A stretch of 64,000 nt of DNA from Kineococcus endophyticus (GTDB lineage Bacteria > Actinomycetota > Actinomycetes > Actinomycetales > Kineococcaceae), in the NCBI RefSeq assembly GCF_040796495.1, contig NZ_JBFNQN010000007.1, positions 62,001 through 126,000 on the forward strand, given 5' to 3'. The position numbers and the translations under genes were made by a program. This document shows, piece after piece, positions 11,269-19,524 of this stretch. Position 1 is the first letter of the stretch. Each line of letters begins with the position of its first letter. The notes under the pieces are model-generated. The model was not told the DNA's origin and made no database searches. It was given only the letters and a program-made list of their open reading frames with translations.

Positions 11269-11496
11269 ATGTCGAAGCCGGTCAGCTGGTTCCTCGTCCT
11301 GTTCGGCGTGTGGAGCTGGTTCATCTGGCCCAACTTCCTGCGCAACATCTGGTCGGACCCGCGCTCGTTCGACGGTGGGCCGCAGCCGTTCTTCCTCGTC
11401 CACCTCGTCCTCGTCGTGGTGAGCCTCGCCTTCGGCACGGCCATCGCCGTCATCGGCATCCGGGGTCTGCGAGGATCGGGCCGCCGAACCCGCTGA
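11269..11496 (+). CDS. SCO4848-like small membrane protein
   Basis: A 75-residue protein with two membrane segments: KPVSWFLVLFGVWSWFIWP at the N-terminus and a second helix in VHLVLVVVSLAFGTAIAVIG ending in a conserved GIRGLRG. This pattern (PVSWFLVxFGVWSWxIWP) is what I recall for the actinobacterial SCO4848 family, which also lies near trpS in Streptomyces. Function unknown. ATG 11269 is chosen; two in-frame GTG codons lie directly before it (11263, 11266), so the exact start may be two codons earlier. Followed 19 bases later by the LacI-type regulator. Confidence 0.8.
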   Translation: MSKPVSWFLVLFGVWSWFIWPNFLRNIWSDPRSFDGGPQPFFLVHLVLVVVSLAFGTAIAVIGIRGLRGSGRRTR

Positions 11497-11515
11497 CCGA
11501 CCCGCTGGAGCGACC

Positions 11516-12532
11516 GTGCCGAGCCAGAGCGCGCCGACCCTCGACTCCGTCGCCGCGCGCGCCGGGGTCTCGCGGGCGACGGCCGGGCGCGTCCTGTCGG
11601 GCTACGCGCGGGTCAGCGAGAACGCGCGGGAGGCGGTGCTCAAGGCGGCCGCGGAGCTGTCCTACGTGCCGAACCAGGCGGCGCGCTCGCTCGTCACGCG
11701 GCGCAGCGGCTCCGTGGCCCTCGTCGTGGTGGAGCCCGTCGAGCGGTTCTTCGCCGACTCCTACTTCCCGCTCGTGCTGAGCGGCGCCCAGGCCCAGCTC
11801 GCCGAGCGGGAGGTGCAGCTGGTCCTCGTCGTGCTCTCGACGCAACGCGAGCGGGAGCGCTTCGAGCGCTACGCCCGCGGCGGGCACGTGGACGGGGCGA
11901 TCTTCGTCTCGGTCCACGGCGCGGACCCGCTGCCGCAGCACCTGCGCGAGGCCGGGCTCCCGGTCGTCCTCTCCGGCCGTCCCTACGACGAGGGCAGCTC
12001 CGTCCCGTTCGTCTCGGCCGACAACGTCGCAGGAGCGCGGACGGCGGCCGCGCACCTGCTCGAGCGGGGGTGCCGACGCGTCGTCACCGTCACCGGGCCG
12101 ATGGACATGCGCGTGGGCCAGGAACGCCTCGAGGGGTTCCGCGCCGAGCTGCGCGCCCACCGGCAGCGCTGGAACGCCGCGCTCGCCGCACCCGGTGACT
12201 TCAGCGTCGACGGCGGCCGGGCGGCCACCGAGGCGCTGCTGGAGCGGTGGCCCGACCTCGACGGCGTGTTCGCCGCGAACGACCTCATGGCCGCCGGGGC
12301 CCTGCAGGCGCTGGCCGCGGCCGGGCGGTCCGTCCCGGGGGACGTGCGCGTCGTCGGGTTCGACGACGCTCCGCTCGCCGCCGCGGCGACCCCGCCGCTC
12401 ACCACCGTCCGGCAGCCGGTGATCGCGATGGGCCGGGAACTCGCGCGGATGGTGCTCGCGCTCGTCGACGGACAGGAGTCCGTCCCCGACGTCGTGGCAC
12501 CCACGGAACTGGTCCAGCGGGCCACGACCTGA
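11516..12532 (+). CDS. LacI-family transcriptional regulator of the beta-glucoside operon
   Basis: A 338-residue LacI/GalR repressor. The N-terminal HTH reads LDSVAARAGVSRATAGRVL with the hinge helix YVPNQAARSLVTRRSG, followed by a periplasmic-binding-protein-like sensor domain (FVSADNVAGARTAAAHLLERG; VFAANDLMAAGALQAL; VRVVGFDDAPLAAAATPPLT). The GTG at 11516 is preceded by CTGGAG. It sits just upstream of a sugar ABC operon that carries two LacI-type palindromes matching the CebR operator class of Streptomyces, so I infer that it is the local repressor, released by a beta-glucoside or cello-oligosaccharide. Note Gly-Arg in place of the usual Ser-Arg after the recognition helix (TAGRVL). Confidence 0.92.
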   Translation: MPSQSAPTLDSVAARAGVSRATAGRVLSGYARVSENAREAVLKAAAELSYVPNQAARSLVTRRSGSVALVVVEPVERFFADSYFPLVLSGAQAQLAEREVQLVLVVLSTQRERERFERYARGGHVDGAIFVSVHGADPLPQHLREAGLPVVLSGRPYDEGSSVPFVSADNVAGARTAAAHLLERGCRRVVTVTGPMDMRVGQERLEGFRAELRAHRQRWNAALAAPGDFSVDGGRAATEALLERWPDLDGVFAANDLMAAGALQALAAAGRSVPGDVRVVGFDDAPLAAAATPPLTTVRQPVIAMGRELARMVLALVDGQESVPDVVAPTELVQRATT

Positions 12533-12560
12533 TCCGCCCGACCTGCAGCTTCCCCGGGCG

Positions 12561-12590
12561 TTGACACCCGGGGCCTCCTGGGTCCAGGCT
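12561..12590 (+). promoter_or_regulatory. promoter of the beta-glucoside operon
   Basis: TTGACA at 12561-12566 and CAGGCT at 12585-12590 are separated by 18 bases. A start of transcription near 12597 would place both operator palindromes in the early transcribed region, where bound repressor blocks initiation or clearance. The -35 lies inside a small GC hairpin (CCCCGGG 12552-12558, CCCGGGG 12567-12573) that could also end transcription of the regulator gene. Confidence 0.6.
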
Positions 12591-12602
12591 GTGGGCATCC
12601 CT

Positions 12603-12647
12603 TGAGAGCGCTCTCACCGAGGAGAAGTCAGCTTGAGAGCGCTCTCA
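12603..12647 (+). promoter_or_regulatory. two LacI-type (CebR-like) operators
   Basis: Two identical 14-bp perfect palindromes, TGAGAGCGCTCTCA, at 12603-12616 and 12634-12647, are 31 bp apart centre to centre, about three helical turns. Each has the central CGCG-flanking GCGC step typical of LacI-family sites; the CebR consensus I recall is TGGGAGCGCTCCCA, differing at one symmetric position. The regulator encoded at 11516 is the likely ligand. Confidence 0.8.
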
Positions 12648-12702
12648 CGGACCCTTCGATCACCGACGATCCGCCGCTCCGGCGGGGCCCGAGGAGTTCC
12701 CC

Positions 12703-14016
12703 ATGCCCAGTGCTCGCCCCTCCCGCACCACCATCGTCGCGCTCGCCACCACGCTCGCCGGCGCCCTGCTCGTCACCTCGTGCAGCACCGCGTCCTCCGG
12801 GGGCGGACAGGCCAGCGCGGCCGACGGGAAGACGAACCTCACCGTCAGCCTCTTCGGCACCTTCGGCTACGAGGAGGCCGGGCTGTTCGACGAGTACGAG
12901 CAGCTCCACCCCGACGTGACCATCCAGTACGAGTCGACCCAGGGGGAGAACACCTACTGGCCGGCGCTGCAGACCAAGCTCGCCTCCGGCAACGGCACCG
13001 CGGACGTGCAGGGCATCGAGGTCGGCCGCATCGCCGACGTCGTGGCGGGCCAGGCCGCCAAGTGGACCGACCTGAAGGAGACGCCGGCCGGTTCCCAGGT
13101 CGCGAACTACCCGGACTGGAAGTCGGCCGCCGCCACGACGAAGGACGGGAAGGTCCTCGGACTCGGGACCGACATCGGACCCATGGCGCTGTGCTACCGC
13201 ACCGACCTCCTCGGCCAGGCCGGGCTGCCCACCGACCCGGCGCAGCTCGCCGCCCGGATGGGGTCGTGGGACGACTACGTCGCCCTCGGCCGCGAGTACA
13301 AGGCGAAGGCCCCGGCCGGGTCGGCGTGGATGGACTCCGCCGGCGGGTTCTACAACGCGATCATCTCGACCGAGTCGACGATCTACTACGACGCCGACGG
13401 CAAGCTCGTCTGGAACTCCAACCCGGCTGTGCAGAAGGCGTTCGACACCGCCGCCGCGGCCGCCGACGAGGACCTCACCGCCAAGCTCGAGCAGTTCGAG
13501 GACCCGGCCTGGGACAAGGGGTTCGGTGGGGGAGCGTTCGCCACCATCGCCTGCCCGGCGTGGATGGTCGGGTACATCAAGGGCAAGGCGGGGGAGGCGG
13601 GCTCCGGGAAGTGGGGCATCACCTCCCTGCCCGGCGGCGCCGGCGGGAACTGGGGCGGCGCCTACCTCGGCATCCCCAAGGCCAGCAAGAACACCGAGGC
13701 CGCGGCCGAGCTCGTGAAGTGGCTCACCGACCCCGAGCAGCAGGCCAAGGTGTTCGAGGTGGGCGGGAACTTCCCGTCCAACACCGGGGCCTTCGACCTC
13801 GTCGCCGGGACGAAGGACGCCTACTTCCAGGACGCGCCGATCGGGAAGCTGTTCTCCGACGCGGCGCAGGCCGCCCCCACCCAGACCCTCGGGCCGGAGG
13901 ACGCCGTCGTGAAGTCCTCGCTCGTGCAGGCGCTGCTGTCCGTGGAGACCAACGGCGTGAGCCCGGCCGACGCGTGGCAGGCCGCCACGAAGGACCTGGA
14001 CAACCAGATCGGCTGA
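12703..14016 (+). CDS. extracellular sugar-binding lipoprotein (CebE-like)
   Basis: A 437-residue solute-binding protein of the carbohydrate-uptake family 1. A signal peptide with basic N-terminus and hydrophobic core ends in a lipobox LVTSC, with Cys27 as the lipidated residue. The mature part shows the family segments TNLTVSLFGTFGYEEAGLFDEY and GNGTADVQGIEVGRIADV; many aromatic residues suit sugar stacking. First gene of the operon, followed by two permeases and a GH1 beta-glucosidase, so the ligand is most likely cellobiose or another beta-glucoside. An ATPase gene is absent, as in actinobacterial systems that share a multitask MsiK-type ATPase. Controlled by the twin operators just upstream. 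Confidence 0.93.
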   Translation: MPSARPSRTTIVALATTLAGALLVTSCSTASSGGGQASAADGKTNLTVSLFGTFGYEEAGLFDEYEQLHPDVTIQYESTQGENTYWPALQTKLASGNGTADVQGIEVGRIADVVAGQAAKWTDLKETPAGSQVANYPDWKSAAATTKDGKVLGLGTDIGPMALCYRTDLLGQAGLPTDPAQLAARMGSWDDYVALGREYKAKAPAGSAWMDSAGGFYNAIISTESTIYYDADGKLVWNSNPAVQKAFDTAAAAADEDLTAKLEQFEDPAWDKGFGGGAFATIACPAWMVGYIKGKAGEAGSGKWGITSLPGGAGGNWGGAYLGIPKASKNTEAAAELVKWLTDPEQQAKVFEVGGNFPSNTGAFDLVAGTKDAYFQDAPIGKLFSDAAQAAPTQTLGPEDAVVKSSLVQALLSVETNGVSPADAWQAATKDLDNQIG

Positions 14017-14022
14017 CCGACC

Positions 14023-14048
14023 GGGGGACGGCCCACCGGCCGTCCCCC
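14023..14048 (+). terminator. intercistronic hairpin between binding protein and permease
   Basis: Perfect 11-bp arms, GGGGGACGGCC at 14023-14033 and its complement at 14038-14048, with a 4-base loop, lie 6 bases past the stop of the binding-protein gene. Such structures in sugar ABC operons act as partial terminators or 3' stabilisers, giving more binding protein than permease. That role here is inferred. Confidence 0.65.
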
Positions 14049-14082
14049 TCCGGTCTGCCCGACCCACCCGCCTGGAGGACCC

Positions 14083-15057
14083 GTGAGCACCCCGACCGCG
14101 TCACCGACACTCGGCCGGCACCGGCAGCCGGTGCCCGAGCCGTCGCCGACCCTGCGGCAGAAGCTGTTCCGCGCCGAGGGCCGGTTGGCCCCGTACGCCT
14201 ACGTCGCCCCGTTCTTCCTGCTGTTCCTCGCGTTCGGGTTGTTCCCGCTCGTCTACACCATGTGGATCAGCTTCCACCGGTTCGAGCTGGGTTCGGACCC
14301 GGAGTGGACCGGCCTGGACAACTACGTCTGGCTGTTCAGCAACCCGAAGTTCTACAACGCCCTGCTCAAGACCGTCACCATCGGCGTCCTGTCGACGGTG
14401 CCGCAGCTGCTGCTGGCCCTCGGCCTGGCGCACCTGCTGAACTACCGGATGCGGGCCCGGACGGCGTTCCGCGTCTCGATGATCATGCCCTACGCGACGT
14501 CGGTGGCGGCCTCGACGCTCGTCTTCGCCCAGATCTTCGGCCGCGACGGCGGGCTGGCGAACTGGCTGCTGTCCCTCGTGGGCCTCGACGGCCTGGACTG
14601 GCGCAACGGTGACCTCAGCGCCCAGATCGCCATCGCCGTCATCGTCACGTGGCGCTGGACCGGGTACAACGCCCTCATCTACCTGGCCGGGATGCAGTCG
14701 ATCTCGACCGACCTCTACGAGGCCACCGCCCTCGACGGCGCGAACCGGTGGCAGCAGTTCCTGCACGTGACGCTGCCGGGGTTGCGGCCCACCATCCTGT
14801 TCACCGTCGTCGTCTCGACCATCGGCGCCACCCAGCTGTTCGGCGAACCGCTGCTGTTCGGCGGTGTCGACGGCGGTGCCCTGAACCAGTACCAGACGCT
14901 CGGCCTGTTCATGTACCAGCAGGGGTGGGGCTTCGGTTCGCTCGGCCGGGCCGCCACCGTCGCGTGGGTGACGTTCCTGCTCATCGTCGTCCTCGTCCTG
15001 ATCAACACCGCGCTGGCCCGCTGGCGCGACCGCGACCCCGAGGGAGCCCGCCGATGA
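14083..15057 (+). CDS. sugar ABC transporter permease (CebF-like)
   Basis: A 324-residue MalF-type permease with six membrane segments. The first helix follows a cytoplasmic N-terminus (LAPYAYVAPFFLLFLAFG), and the cytoplasmic EAA loop that docks with the ATPase reads YEATALDGANRWQQFLHVTL followed by PGLRP. GTG 14083 has GGAGG 8 bases upstream. The downstream permease starts inside its stop codon (ATGA). Part of the beta-glucoside uptake operon; the ATPase is expected to be encoded elsewhere. Confidence 0.94.
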   Translation: MSTPTASPTLGRHRQPVPEPSPTLRQKLFRAEGRLAPYAYVAPFFLLFLAFGLFPLVYTMWISFHRFELGSDPEWTGLDNYVWLFSNPKFYNALLKTVTIGVLSTVPQLLLALGLAHLLNYRMRARTAFRVSMIMPYATSVAASTLVFAQIFGRDGGLANWLLSLVGLDGLDWRNGDLSAQIAIAVIVTWRWTGYNALIYLAGMQSISTDLYEATALDGANRWQQFLHVTLPGLRPTILFTVVVSTIGATQLFGEPLLFGGVDGGALNQYQTLGLFMYQQGWGFGSLGRAATVAWVTFLLIVVLVLINTALARWRDRDPEGARR

Positions 15058-15947
15058 GCGCGACCGGTGTGCGCGAGGCCGCCCTCGCCGCCCCCACCCC
15101 CGTCCCGGTGCGCCGGCGCCGCTACCGCGCCCCCGACGCGGCCGGTCCGCTCACCTACGTCCTGCTCGTCGTGACGGCGCTGCTGTTCGTCGTGCCCTTC
15201 TACTACATGGTCGTCGCGGCGAGCCGGCCGATGGCGGAGATGAACACCTCGCCGCCGCCGTTCCTGCCCGGCCCGGACCTGTGGCAGAACATCACGACCG
15301 CCGTGCAGCAGCAGGCCATCGGCCTGTCCATCGTGAACTCGCTCATCGTCTCGGGCGTGACGACCGTCGGGACGCTGGCGTTCTGCACCCTCGCCGGCTA
15401 CGCCTTCGCCAAGCTCCGGTTCCGGGGCGAGAAGCCGCTGTTCGCCATCACCATCGGCACGCTGATGATCCCACCGTCGCTGGGCGTCGTGCCGCTCTAC
15501 AAGCTCATGTCGGACTGGGGCCTGGCGGGGCGGCTGGAGTCGGTCATCCTGCCCTCGCTCGTCGGCGCGTTCGGCGTGTTCTTCATGCGGCAGTACCTCG
15601 TGCAGACGTTGCCCGACGAACTGCTCGAGGCGGCGAAGGTCGACGGGGCGTCCCAGATCCGCACCGTCGTCAGCATCGTCCTGCCCATCGCGCGGCCGGG
15701 GATGGCCGTGCTGGGGATGCTGACGTTCATGACGAGCTGGAACGACTTCTTCTGGCCCGTCATCACGCTGAACTCCACGATGCCGACCGTCCAGGTCGCG
15801 CTCAACAACCTGGGGTCGGGGTACGTCCCGGACACCGCCGTCATCATGGCCGGCACCCTCGTCGGCACCCTGCCCGTCATCGTCGTGTTCCTGCTGCTGG
15901 GCCGCCAGATCGTCAGCGGCATCATCGCCGGCGCCGTCAAGGGCTGA
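15054..15947 (+). CDS. sugar ABC transporter permease (CebG-like)
   Basis: A 297-residue MalG-type permease with six membrane segments. Its EAA loop reads [20 protein letters not shown] followed by LPIARPG, and the preceding [10 protein letters not shown] is characteristic of MalG homologues. The N-terminus has a basic RRRRYRAP stretch before the first helix. ATG 15054 overlaps the stop of the partner permease (ATGA). Forms the channel with CebF-like protein, loaded by the lipoprotein at 12703; the next gene encodes the hydrolase that would cleave the imported sugar. Confidence 0.94.
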   Translation: MSATGVREAALAAPTPVPVRRRRYRAPDAAGPLTYVLLVVTALLFVVPFYYMVVAASRPMAEMNTSPPPFLPGPDLWQNITTAVQQQAIGLSIVNSLIVSGVTTVGTLAFCTLAGYAFAKLRFRGEKPLFAITIGTLMIPPSLGVVPLYKLMSDWGLAGRLESVILPSLVGAFGVFFMRQYLVQTLPDELLEAAKVDGASQIRTVVSIVLPIARPGMAVLGMLTFMTSWNDFFWPVITLNSTMPTVQVALNNLGSGYVPDTAVIMAGTLVGTLPVIVVFLLLGRQIVSGIIAGAVKG

Positions 15948-15978
15948 CCCGCACCACCCGGATTCCCGAGAGGACAGC

Positions 15979-17448
15979 ATGACCACCACCGAGGACCAGC
16001 CCACCACCACCACCACCACGGAGCTGCGCAGGTTCCCCGCCGGTTTCGCCTGGGGCACGGCCACGGCCGCCTACCAGGTCGAGGGGGCCGTGGCCGAGGA
16101 CGGCCGCACGCCGTCCATCTGGGACACCTTCAGCCACACCCCCGGCCGCGTCGTGGACGGCGACACGGGTGACGTGGCAGACGACCACTACCACCGCTTC
16201 CGGGAGGACGTCGCGCTCATGCGGCGGCTGGGGACCACGACCTACCGGTTCTCCGTCGCCTGGCCGCGCATCACCCCGCAGGTGAGCGCGGACGCGCTCG
16301 GCCCGGTGAACCCCGCGGGCCTGCAGTTCTACTCCACCCTCGTCGACGAACTGCTGGCCGCCGGGATCGAACCCGTCGTGACGCTGTACCACTGGGACCT
16401 GCCGCAGGCCCTGGAGGACGCCGGTGGCTGGACCTCGCGCCGGACGGCCGAGCGGTTCGGCGAGTACGCCGAGGTCGTCGCGGCGGCGCTGGGGGACCGG
16501 GTCCGCACGTTCACGACCCTGAACGAACCCTGGTGCTCGGCCTACCTCGGGTACGCCTCCGGCGTGCACGCCCCGGGCCGGACCGAACCCGCGGCCGCCC
16601 TCGCGGCGGTCCACCACCTGAACCTGGCCCACGGCCTGGGGGCGCTGGCCGTCCGCCGGGCCGCCCCGTCGGCCCGGGTCTCGCTCACGCTGAACCTCGC
16701 GTGGGTGCGCACCGAGGGCACGAGCCCGGCCGACCACGACGCCGTCCGCCGCGTCGACGGCCTGCAGAACCGGGTGTTCCTCGACCCGGTGCTGCGCGGT
16801 GAGTACCCGGCCGACGTGCTCGTGGACACGGCGTCGGTCACCGACTGGTCCTTCGTGCTGCCGGGCGACCTCGACCTCGTCCACCAGGGCGTCGACGTCC
16901 TCGGCGTGAACTACTACAGCCCCACGGTCGTCCGCGCGTGGGACGGCAGCGCCCCGCGGGCCGAGAACGACGGGCACGGGAACAGCGCCCACAGCCCGTG
17001 GGTCGCCAGCACCGACGTCGAGTTCCCGGAGCTGCCCGGGCACACGACCGCCATGGGGTGGAGCGTCGACGCCCGCGGGCTGACGGAACTCCTCGTGCGG
17101 ATGCACCGCGAGCACCCCGGTCTCGAACTGCTCGTCACCGAGAACGGCGCGGCCTACGACGACGTCGTGGTCGCCGGTCAGGTGCACGACGTCGAGCGCA
17201 CCGAGTACCTGCACGCGCACCTGCACGCGGTCCTCGACGCCCTCGACGCCGGCGCACCGGTCCGCGGGTACTTCCTGTGGTCCTTCCTCGACAACTTCGA
17301 GTGGGGGTACGGGTTCTCCAAGCGCTTCGGCATCGTCCACGTGGACTACCTGACGCAGCGGCGGACCCTCAAGGACAGCGCGCTCTGGTACGCCGGCGTC
17401 ATCGCGCAGAACGCGGTGCCCCAGGAGGTCGCCTCGCTCAGAGCGTGA
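15979..17448 (+). CDS. GH1 beta-glucosidase
   Basis: A 489-residue cytoplasmic retaining beta-glucosidase. The GH1 N-terminal signature [15 protein letters not shown] is present; the acid/base Glu183 lies in TLNEPWC and the nucleophile Glu388 in LLVTENGAA; aglycone/glycone-site segments [11 protein letters not shown] and [20 protein letters not shown] are complete. A Thr-rich stretch (TTTTTT) at residues 10-15 precedes the conserved domain and is probably disordered. AGAGGACAGC precedes the ATG. Last gene of the operon with the binding protein and two permeases, so it hydrolyses imported cellobiose or related beta-glucosides to glucose. It overlaps the convergent gene at 17438 by 11 bases. 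Confidence 0.96.
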   Translation: MTTTEDQPTTTTTTELRRFPAGFAWGTATAAYQVEGAVAEDGRTPSIWDTFSHTPGRVVDGDTGDVADDHYHRFREDVALMRRLGTTTYRFSVAWPRITPQVSADALGPVNPAGLQFYSTLVDELLAAGIEPVVTLYHWDLPQALEDAGGWTSRRTAERFGEYAEVVAAALGDRVRTFTTLNEPWCSAYLGYASGVHAPGRTEPAAALAAVHHLNLAHGLGALAVRRAAPSARVSLTLNLAWVRTEGTSPADHDAVRRVDGLQNRVFLDPVLRGEYPADVLVDTASVTDWSFVLPGDLDLVHQGVDVLGVNYYSPTVVRAWDGSAPRAENDGHGNSAHSPWVASTDVEFPELPGHTTAMGWSVDARGLTELLVRMHREHPGLELLVTENGAAYDDVVVAGQVHDVERTEYLHAHLHAVLDALDAGAPVRGYFLWSFLDNFEWGYGFSKRFGIVHVDYLTQRRTLKDSALWYAGVIAQNAVPQEVASLRA

Positions 17449-18070
17449 CGGTCGTGCCGACCGGGAGGAGTTCGACGGGCAGTCCGGTCAACTGCTCGGT
17501 GAACCGCGCGGACCCCTCCCGGCCGGCGTCGGACAGCATGAGGTCGTGGATGGCGACGACGCGCCTGGCCCCCACGGCGCGGACGAAGTCGACGCCCTCG
17601 CCGAGCTTCGTCCAGGGCCCGCTCGTCGGCAGCAGCACCGTGCCCACGGCCGTGCCGGGGACGTCGTAGGAGTCGCCCGGGTGGTAGACGGCGTCCTCGC
17701 CCTCGCCGATCACGTAGGCCACGTTCTGCATCGGGGGCAGGTCGGCGTGGATGACGGCGTGCTGCCCGCCCACGACGCGCACGCGGACCCCGGCCAGCTC
17801 GAACCCGTCGCCGGGGGAGACGGCCCGCACCCCGTCGACGACGTCCGCGACGCTCGCCGGCCCGACGACGGGCAGGTCCGGGCGGCGCGCCAGTTCCGCG
17901 CGCAGCGCGTCCGGCTCGACGTGGTCGGGGTGGTCGTGGGTGAACAGGACGGCGTCGGCGGCCGCGAGCAGTTCGGGCGTGTTCGGCGTGTAGGCGCCGG
18001 GGTCGACGAGCAGGGACGAGCCGTCCTGGGTCAGGACGACCGTCGCGTGCGTGTGCTTCGTGAGCTCCAT
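17438..18070 (-). CDS. MBL-fold metallo-hydrolase (UlaG-like)
   Basis: A 210-residue metallo-beta-lactamase fold protein. The metal site motif THDHPDH is at residues 44-50 (His45, His47, Asp49, His50), with further ligands likely in [16 protein letters not shown] and AIHDLML. The compact form without a long C-terminal domain fits the UlaG/ComA-like beta-lactamase superfamily branch. The substrate is unknown. GATGAT ends 6 bases before the ATG at 18070 on the minus strand, so the message may be leaderless. Its 3' end overlaps the beta-glucosidase gene by 11 bases tail to tail. Confidence 0.87.
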   Translation of the reverse strand: MELTKHTHATVVLTQDGSSLLVDPGAYTPNTPELLAAADAVLFTHDHPDHVEPDALRAELARRPDLPVVGPASVADVVDGVRAVSPGDGFELAGVRVRVVGGQHAVIHADLPPMQNVAYVIGEGEDAVYHPGDSYDVPGTAVGTVLLPTSGPWTKLGEGVDFVRAVGARRVVAIHDLMLSDAGREGSARFTEQLTGLPVELLPVGTTVTL

Positions 18071-18192
18071 GGCCCGATCATCCCCCCGGCCTCCCGGTGG
18101 ACGGAGCCGCCCTTGCGTCCTCGGCCGACCGGCGGTTGGGTGGGGATCACTGCGCCGGCACCGACGCCGGCGCCGCGAAGGGAGATGCGTTC

Positions 18193-19428
18193 GTGACCAC
18201 GACCGACACGTCCCACGGCAACCGCGCCGTCGCCTACCTCGGCCCCGGCCGGGTCGAGGTGCAGACCATCGACTACCCCACGTTCGAGCTCAAGGACGGC
18301 CCCGGCGTCAACCCGGCCAACGTCGGCCGGAAGGTCGACCACGGCGTCATCCTCAAGCTCGTCGCCACGAACATCTGCGGGTCGGACCAGCACATGGTCC
18401 GCGGCCGCACCACCGCCCCGCCGAACCTGGTGCTGGGCCACGAGATCACCGGTGAGGTCGTCGAGGTCGGCCGCGACGTCGAGTTCCTCGCGGTCGGGGA
18501 CCTCGTGTCGGTGCCGTTCAACATCGCCTGCGGCCGCTGCCGCAACTGCAAGGAGCGCAAGACGGGCATCTGCCTCAACGTCAACCCCGACCGGCCGGGT
18601 TCGGCCTACGGGTACGTGGACATGGGCGGCTGGGTGGGCGGCCAGGCGGAGTACGTGCTGGTGCCGTACGCGGACTTCAACTGCCTGAAGTTCCCCGACA
18701 AGGACCAGGCGATGGAGAAGATCCTCGACCTGACGATGCTCTCGGACATCTTCCCGACGGGTTTCCACGGCGCGGTGACCGCCGGCGTGGGCGTCGGGTC
18801 GACGGTCTACGTGGCCGGGGCCGGGCCGGTCGGCCTCGCCGCCGCGGCCGGCGCCCAGTTGCTGGGGGCGGCCGTGGTCATCGTCGGCGACCTCAACGCC
18901 GAGCGGCTCGAACGCGCCCGCAGCTTCGGCTGCGAGACCGTCGACGTGTCGAAGGGCGACCCGCGCGACCAGGTCGAGCAGATCCTCGGCGTGCCCGAGG
19001 TGGACTGCGGCATCGACGCGGTCGGCTTCGAGGCGCGCGGCCACGGGTCGGGCTCGGCGACGGAGGCGCCGGCGACGGTCCTCAACTCGCTCATGGAGCT
19101 GACGACGGCCGGTGGGGCCCTGGGCATCCCGGGCCTGTACGTGACGGGCGACCCGGGCGGCGTCGACGAGGCGGCGAAGAAGGGCTCGCTGTCCCTCGAC
19201 CTCGGCACCGGCTGGGCCAAGTCGCTGTCCTTCACCACGGGCCAGTGCCCGGTGATGAAGTACCACCGTGGTCTGATGATGGCGATCCTGCACGACCGCG
19301 TGCAGATCGCGAAGGCCGTCGGGGCGACGGCCATCTCGCTGGACGAGGCGCCCGACGCGTACGCCAAGTTCGACGCCGGCGCCCCGCAGAAGTTCGTCAT
19401 CGACCCGCACGGGATGATCAAGCGCTGA
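18193..19428 (+). CDS. fdhA: glutathione-independent formaldehyde dehydrogenase (FdhA-type, Zn/NAD)
   Basis: A 411-residue zinc-dependent alcohol/aldehyde dehydrogenase close to Pseudomonas-type formaldehyde dehydrogenase, which oxidises or dismutates formaldehyde with tightly bound NAD and without a thiol cofactor. Catalytic-zinc residues include Cys62 (NICGSDQH) and the GHE of VLGHEITGEV; the structural zinc cysteines are in ACGRCRNCKERKTGIC. The nucleotide loop is AGAGPVGLAAAAGAQLLGA. The long insertion YGYVDMGGWVGGQAEYVLVPY is typical of this branch rather than of ordinary alcohol dehydrogenases. GTG 18193 follows GGGAG at good spacing. It stands alone in its transcription unit. Confidence 0.9.
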   Translation: MTTTDTSHGNRAVAYLGPGRVEVQTIDYPTFELKDGPGVNPANVGRKVDHGVILKLVATNICGSDQHMVRGRTTAPPNLVLGHEITGEVVEVGRDVEFLAVGDLVSVPFNIACGRCRNCKERKTGICLNVNPDRPGSAYGYVDMGGWVGGQAEYVLVPYADFNCLKFPDKDQAMEKILDLTMLSDIFPTGFHGAVTAGVGVGSTVYVAGAGPVGLAAAAGAQLLGAAVVIVGDLNAERLERARSFGCETVDVSKGDPRDQVEQILGVPEVDCGIDAVGFEARGHGSGSATEAPATVLNSLMELTTAGGALGIPGLYVTGDPGGVDEAAKKGSLSLDLGTGWAKSLSFTTGQCPVMKYHRGLMMAILHDRVQIAKAVGATAISLDEAPDAYAKFDAGAPQKFVIDPHGMIKR

Positions 19429-19467
19429 CAATCTGTCCAGATCCTGTGTCCTGAACTAGGCACATTG

Positions 19468-19516
19468 CCCATCGTCGACGCGCTACGGTGTGACTCCGCA
19501 GTGCGTCGACGATGGG
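19468..19516 (+). promoter_or_regulatory. perfect inverted repeat over promoter and ribosome site of the oxygenase gene
   Basis: CCCATCGTCGACGC (19468-19481) and GCGTCGACGATGGG (19503-19516) are perfect 14-bp arms around 21 bases. A -10-like TACGGT (19484-19489) lies between them and the right arm contains part of the ribosome site GATGGGAG for GTG 19525. Each arm also holds the self-palindrome CGTCGACG. It could be a repressor operator pair spanning the -10, or an RNA hairpin masking the ribosome site if transcription starts further upstream. Confidence 0.6.
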
Positions 19517-19524
19517 AGCTGCTC

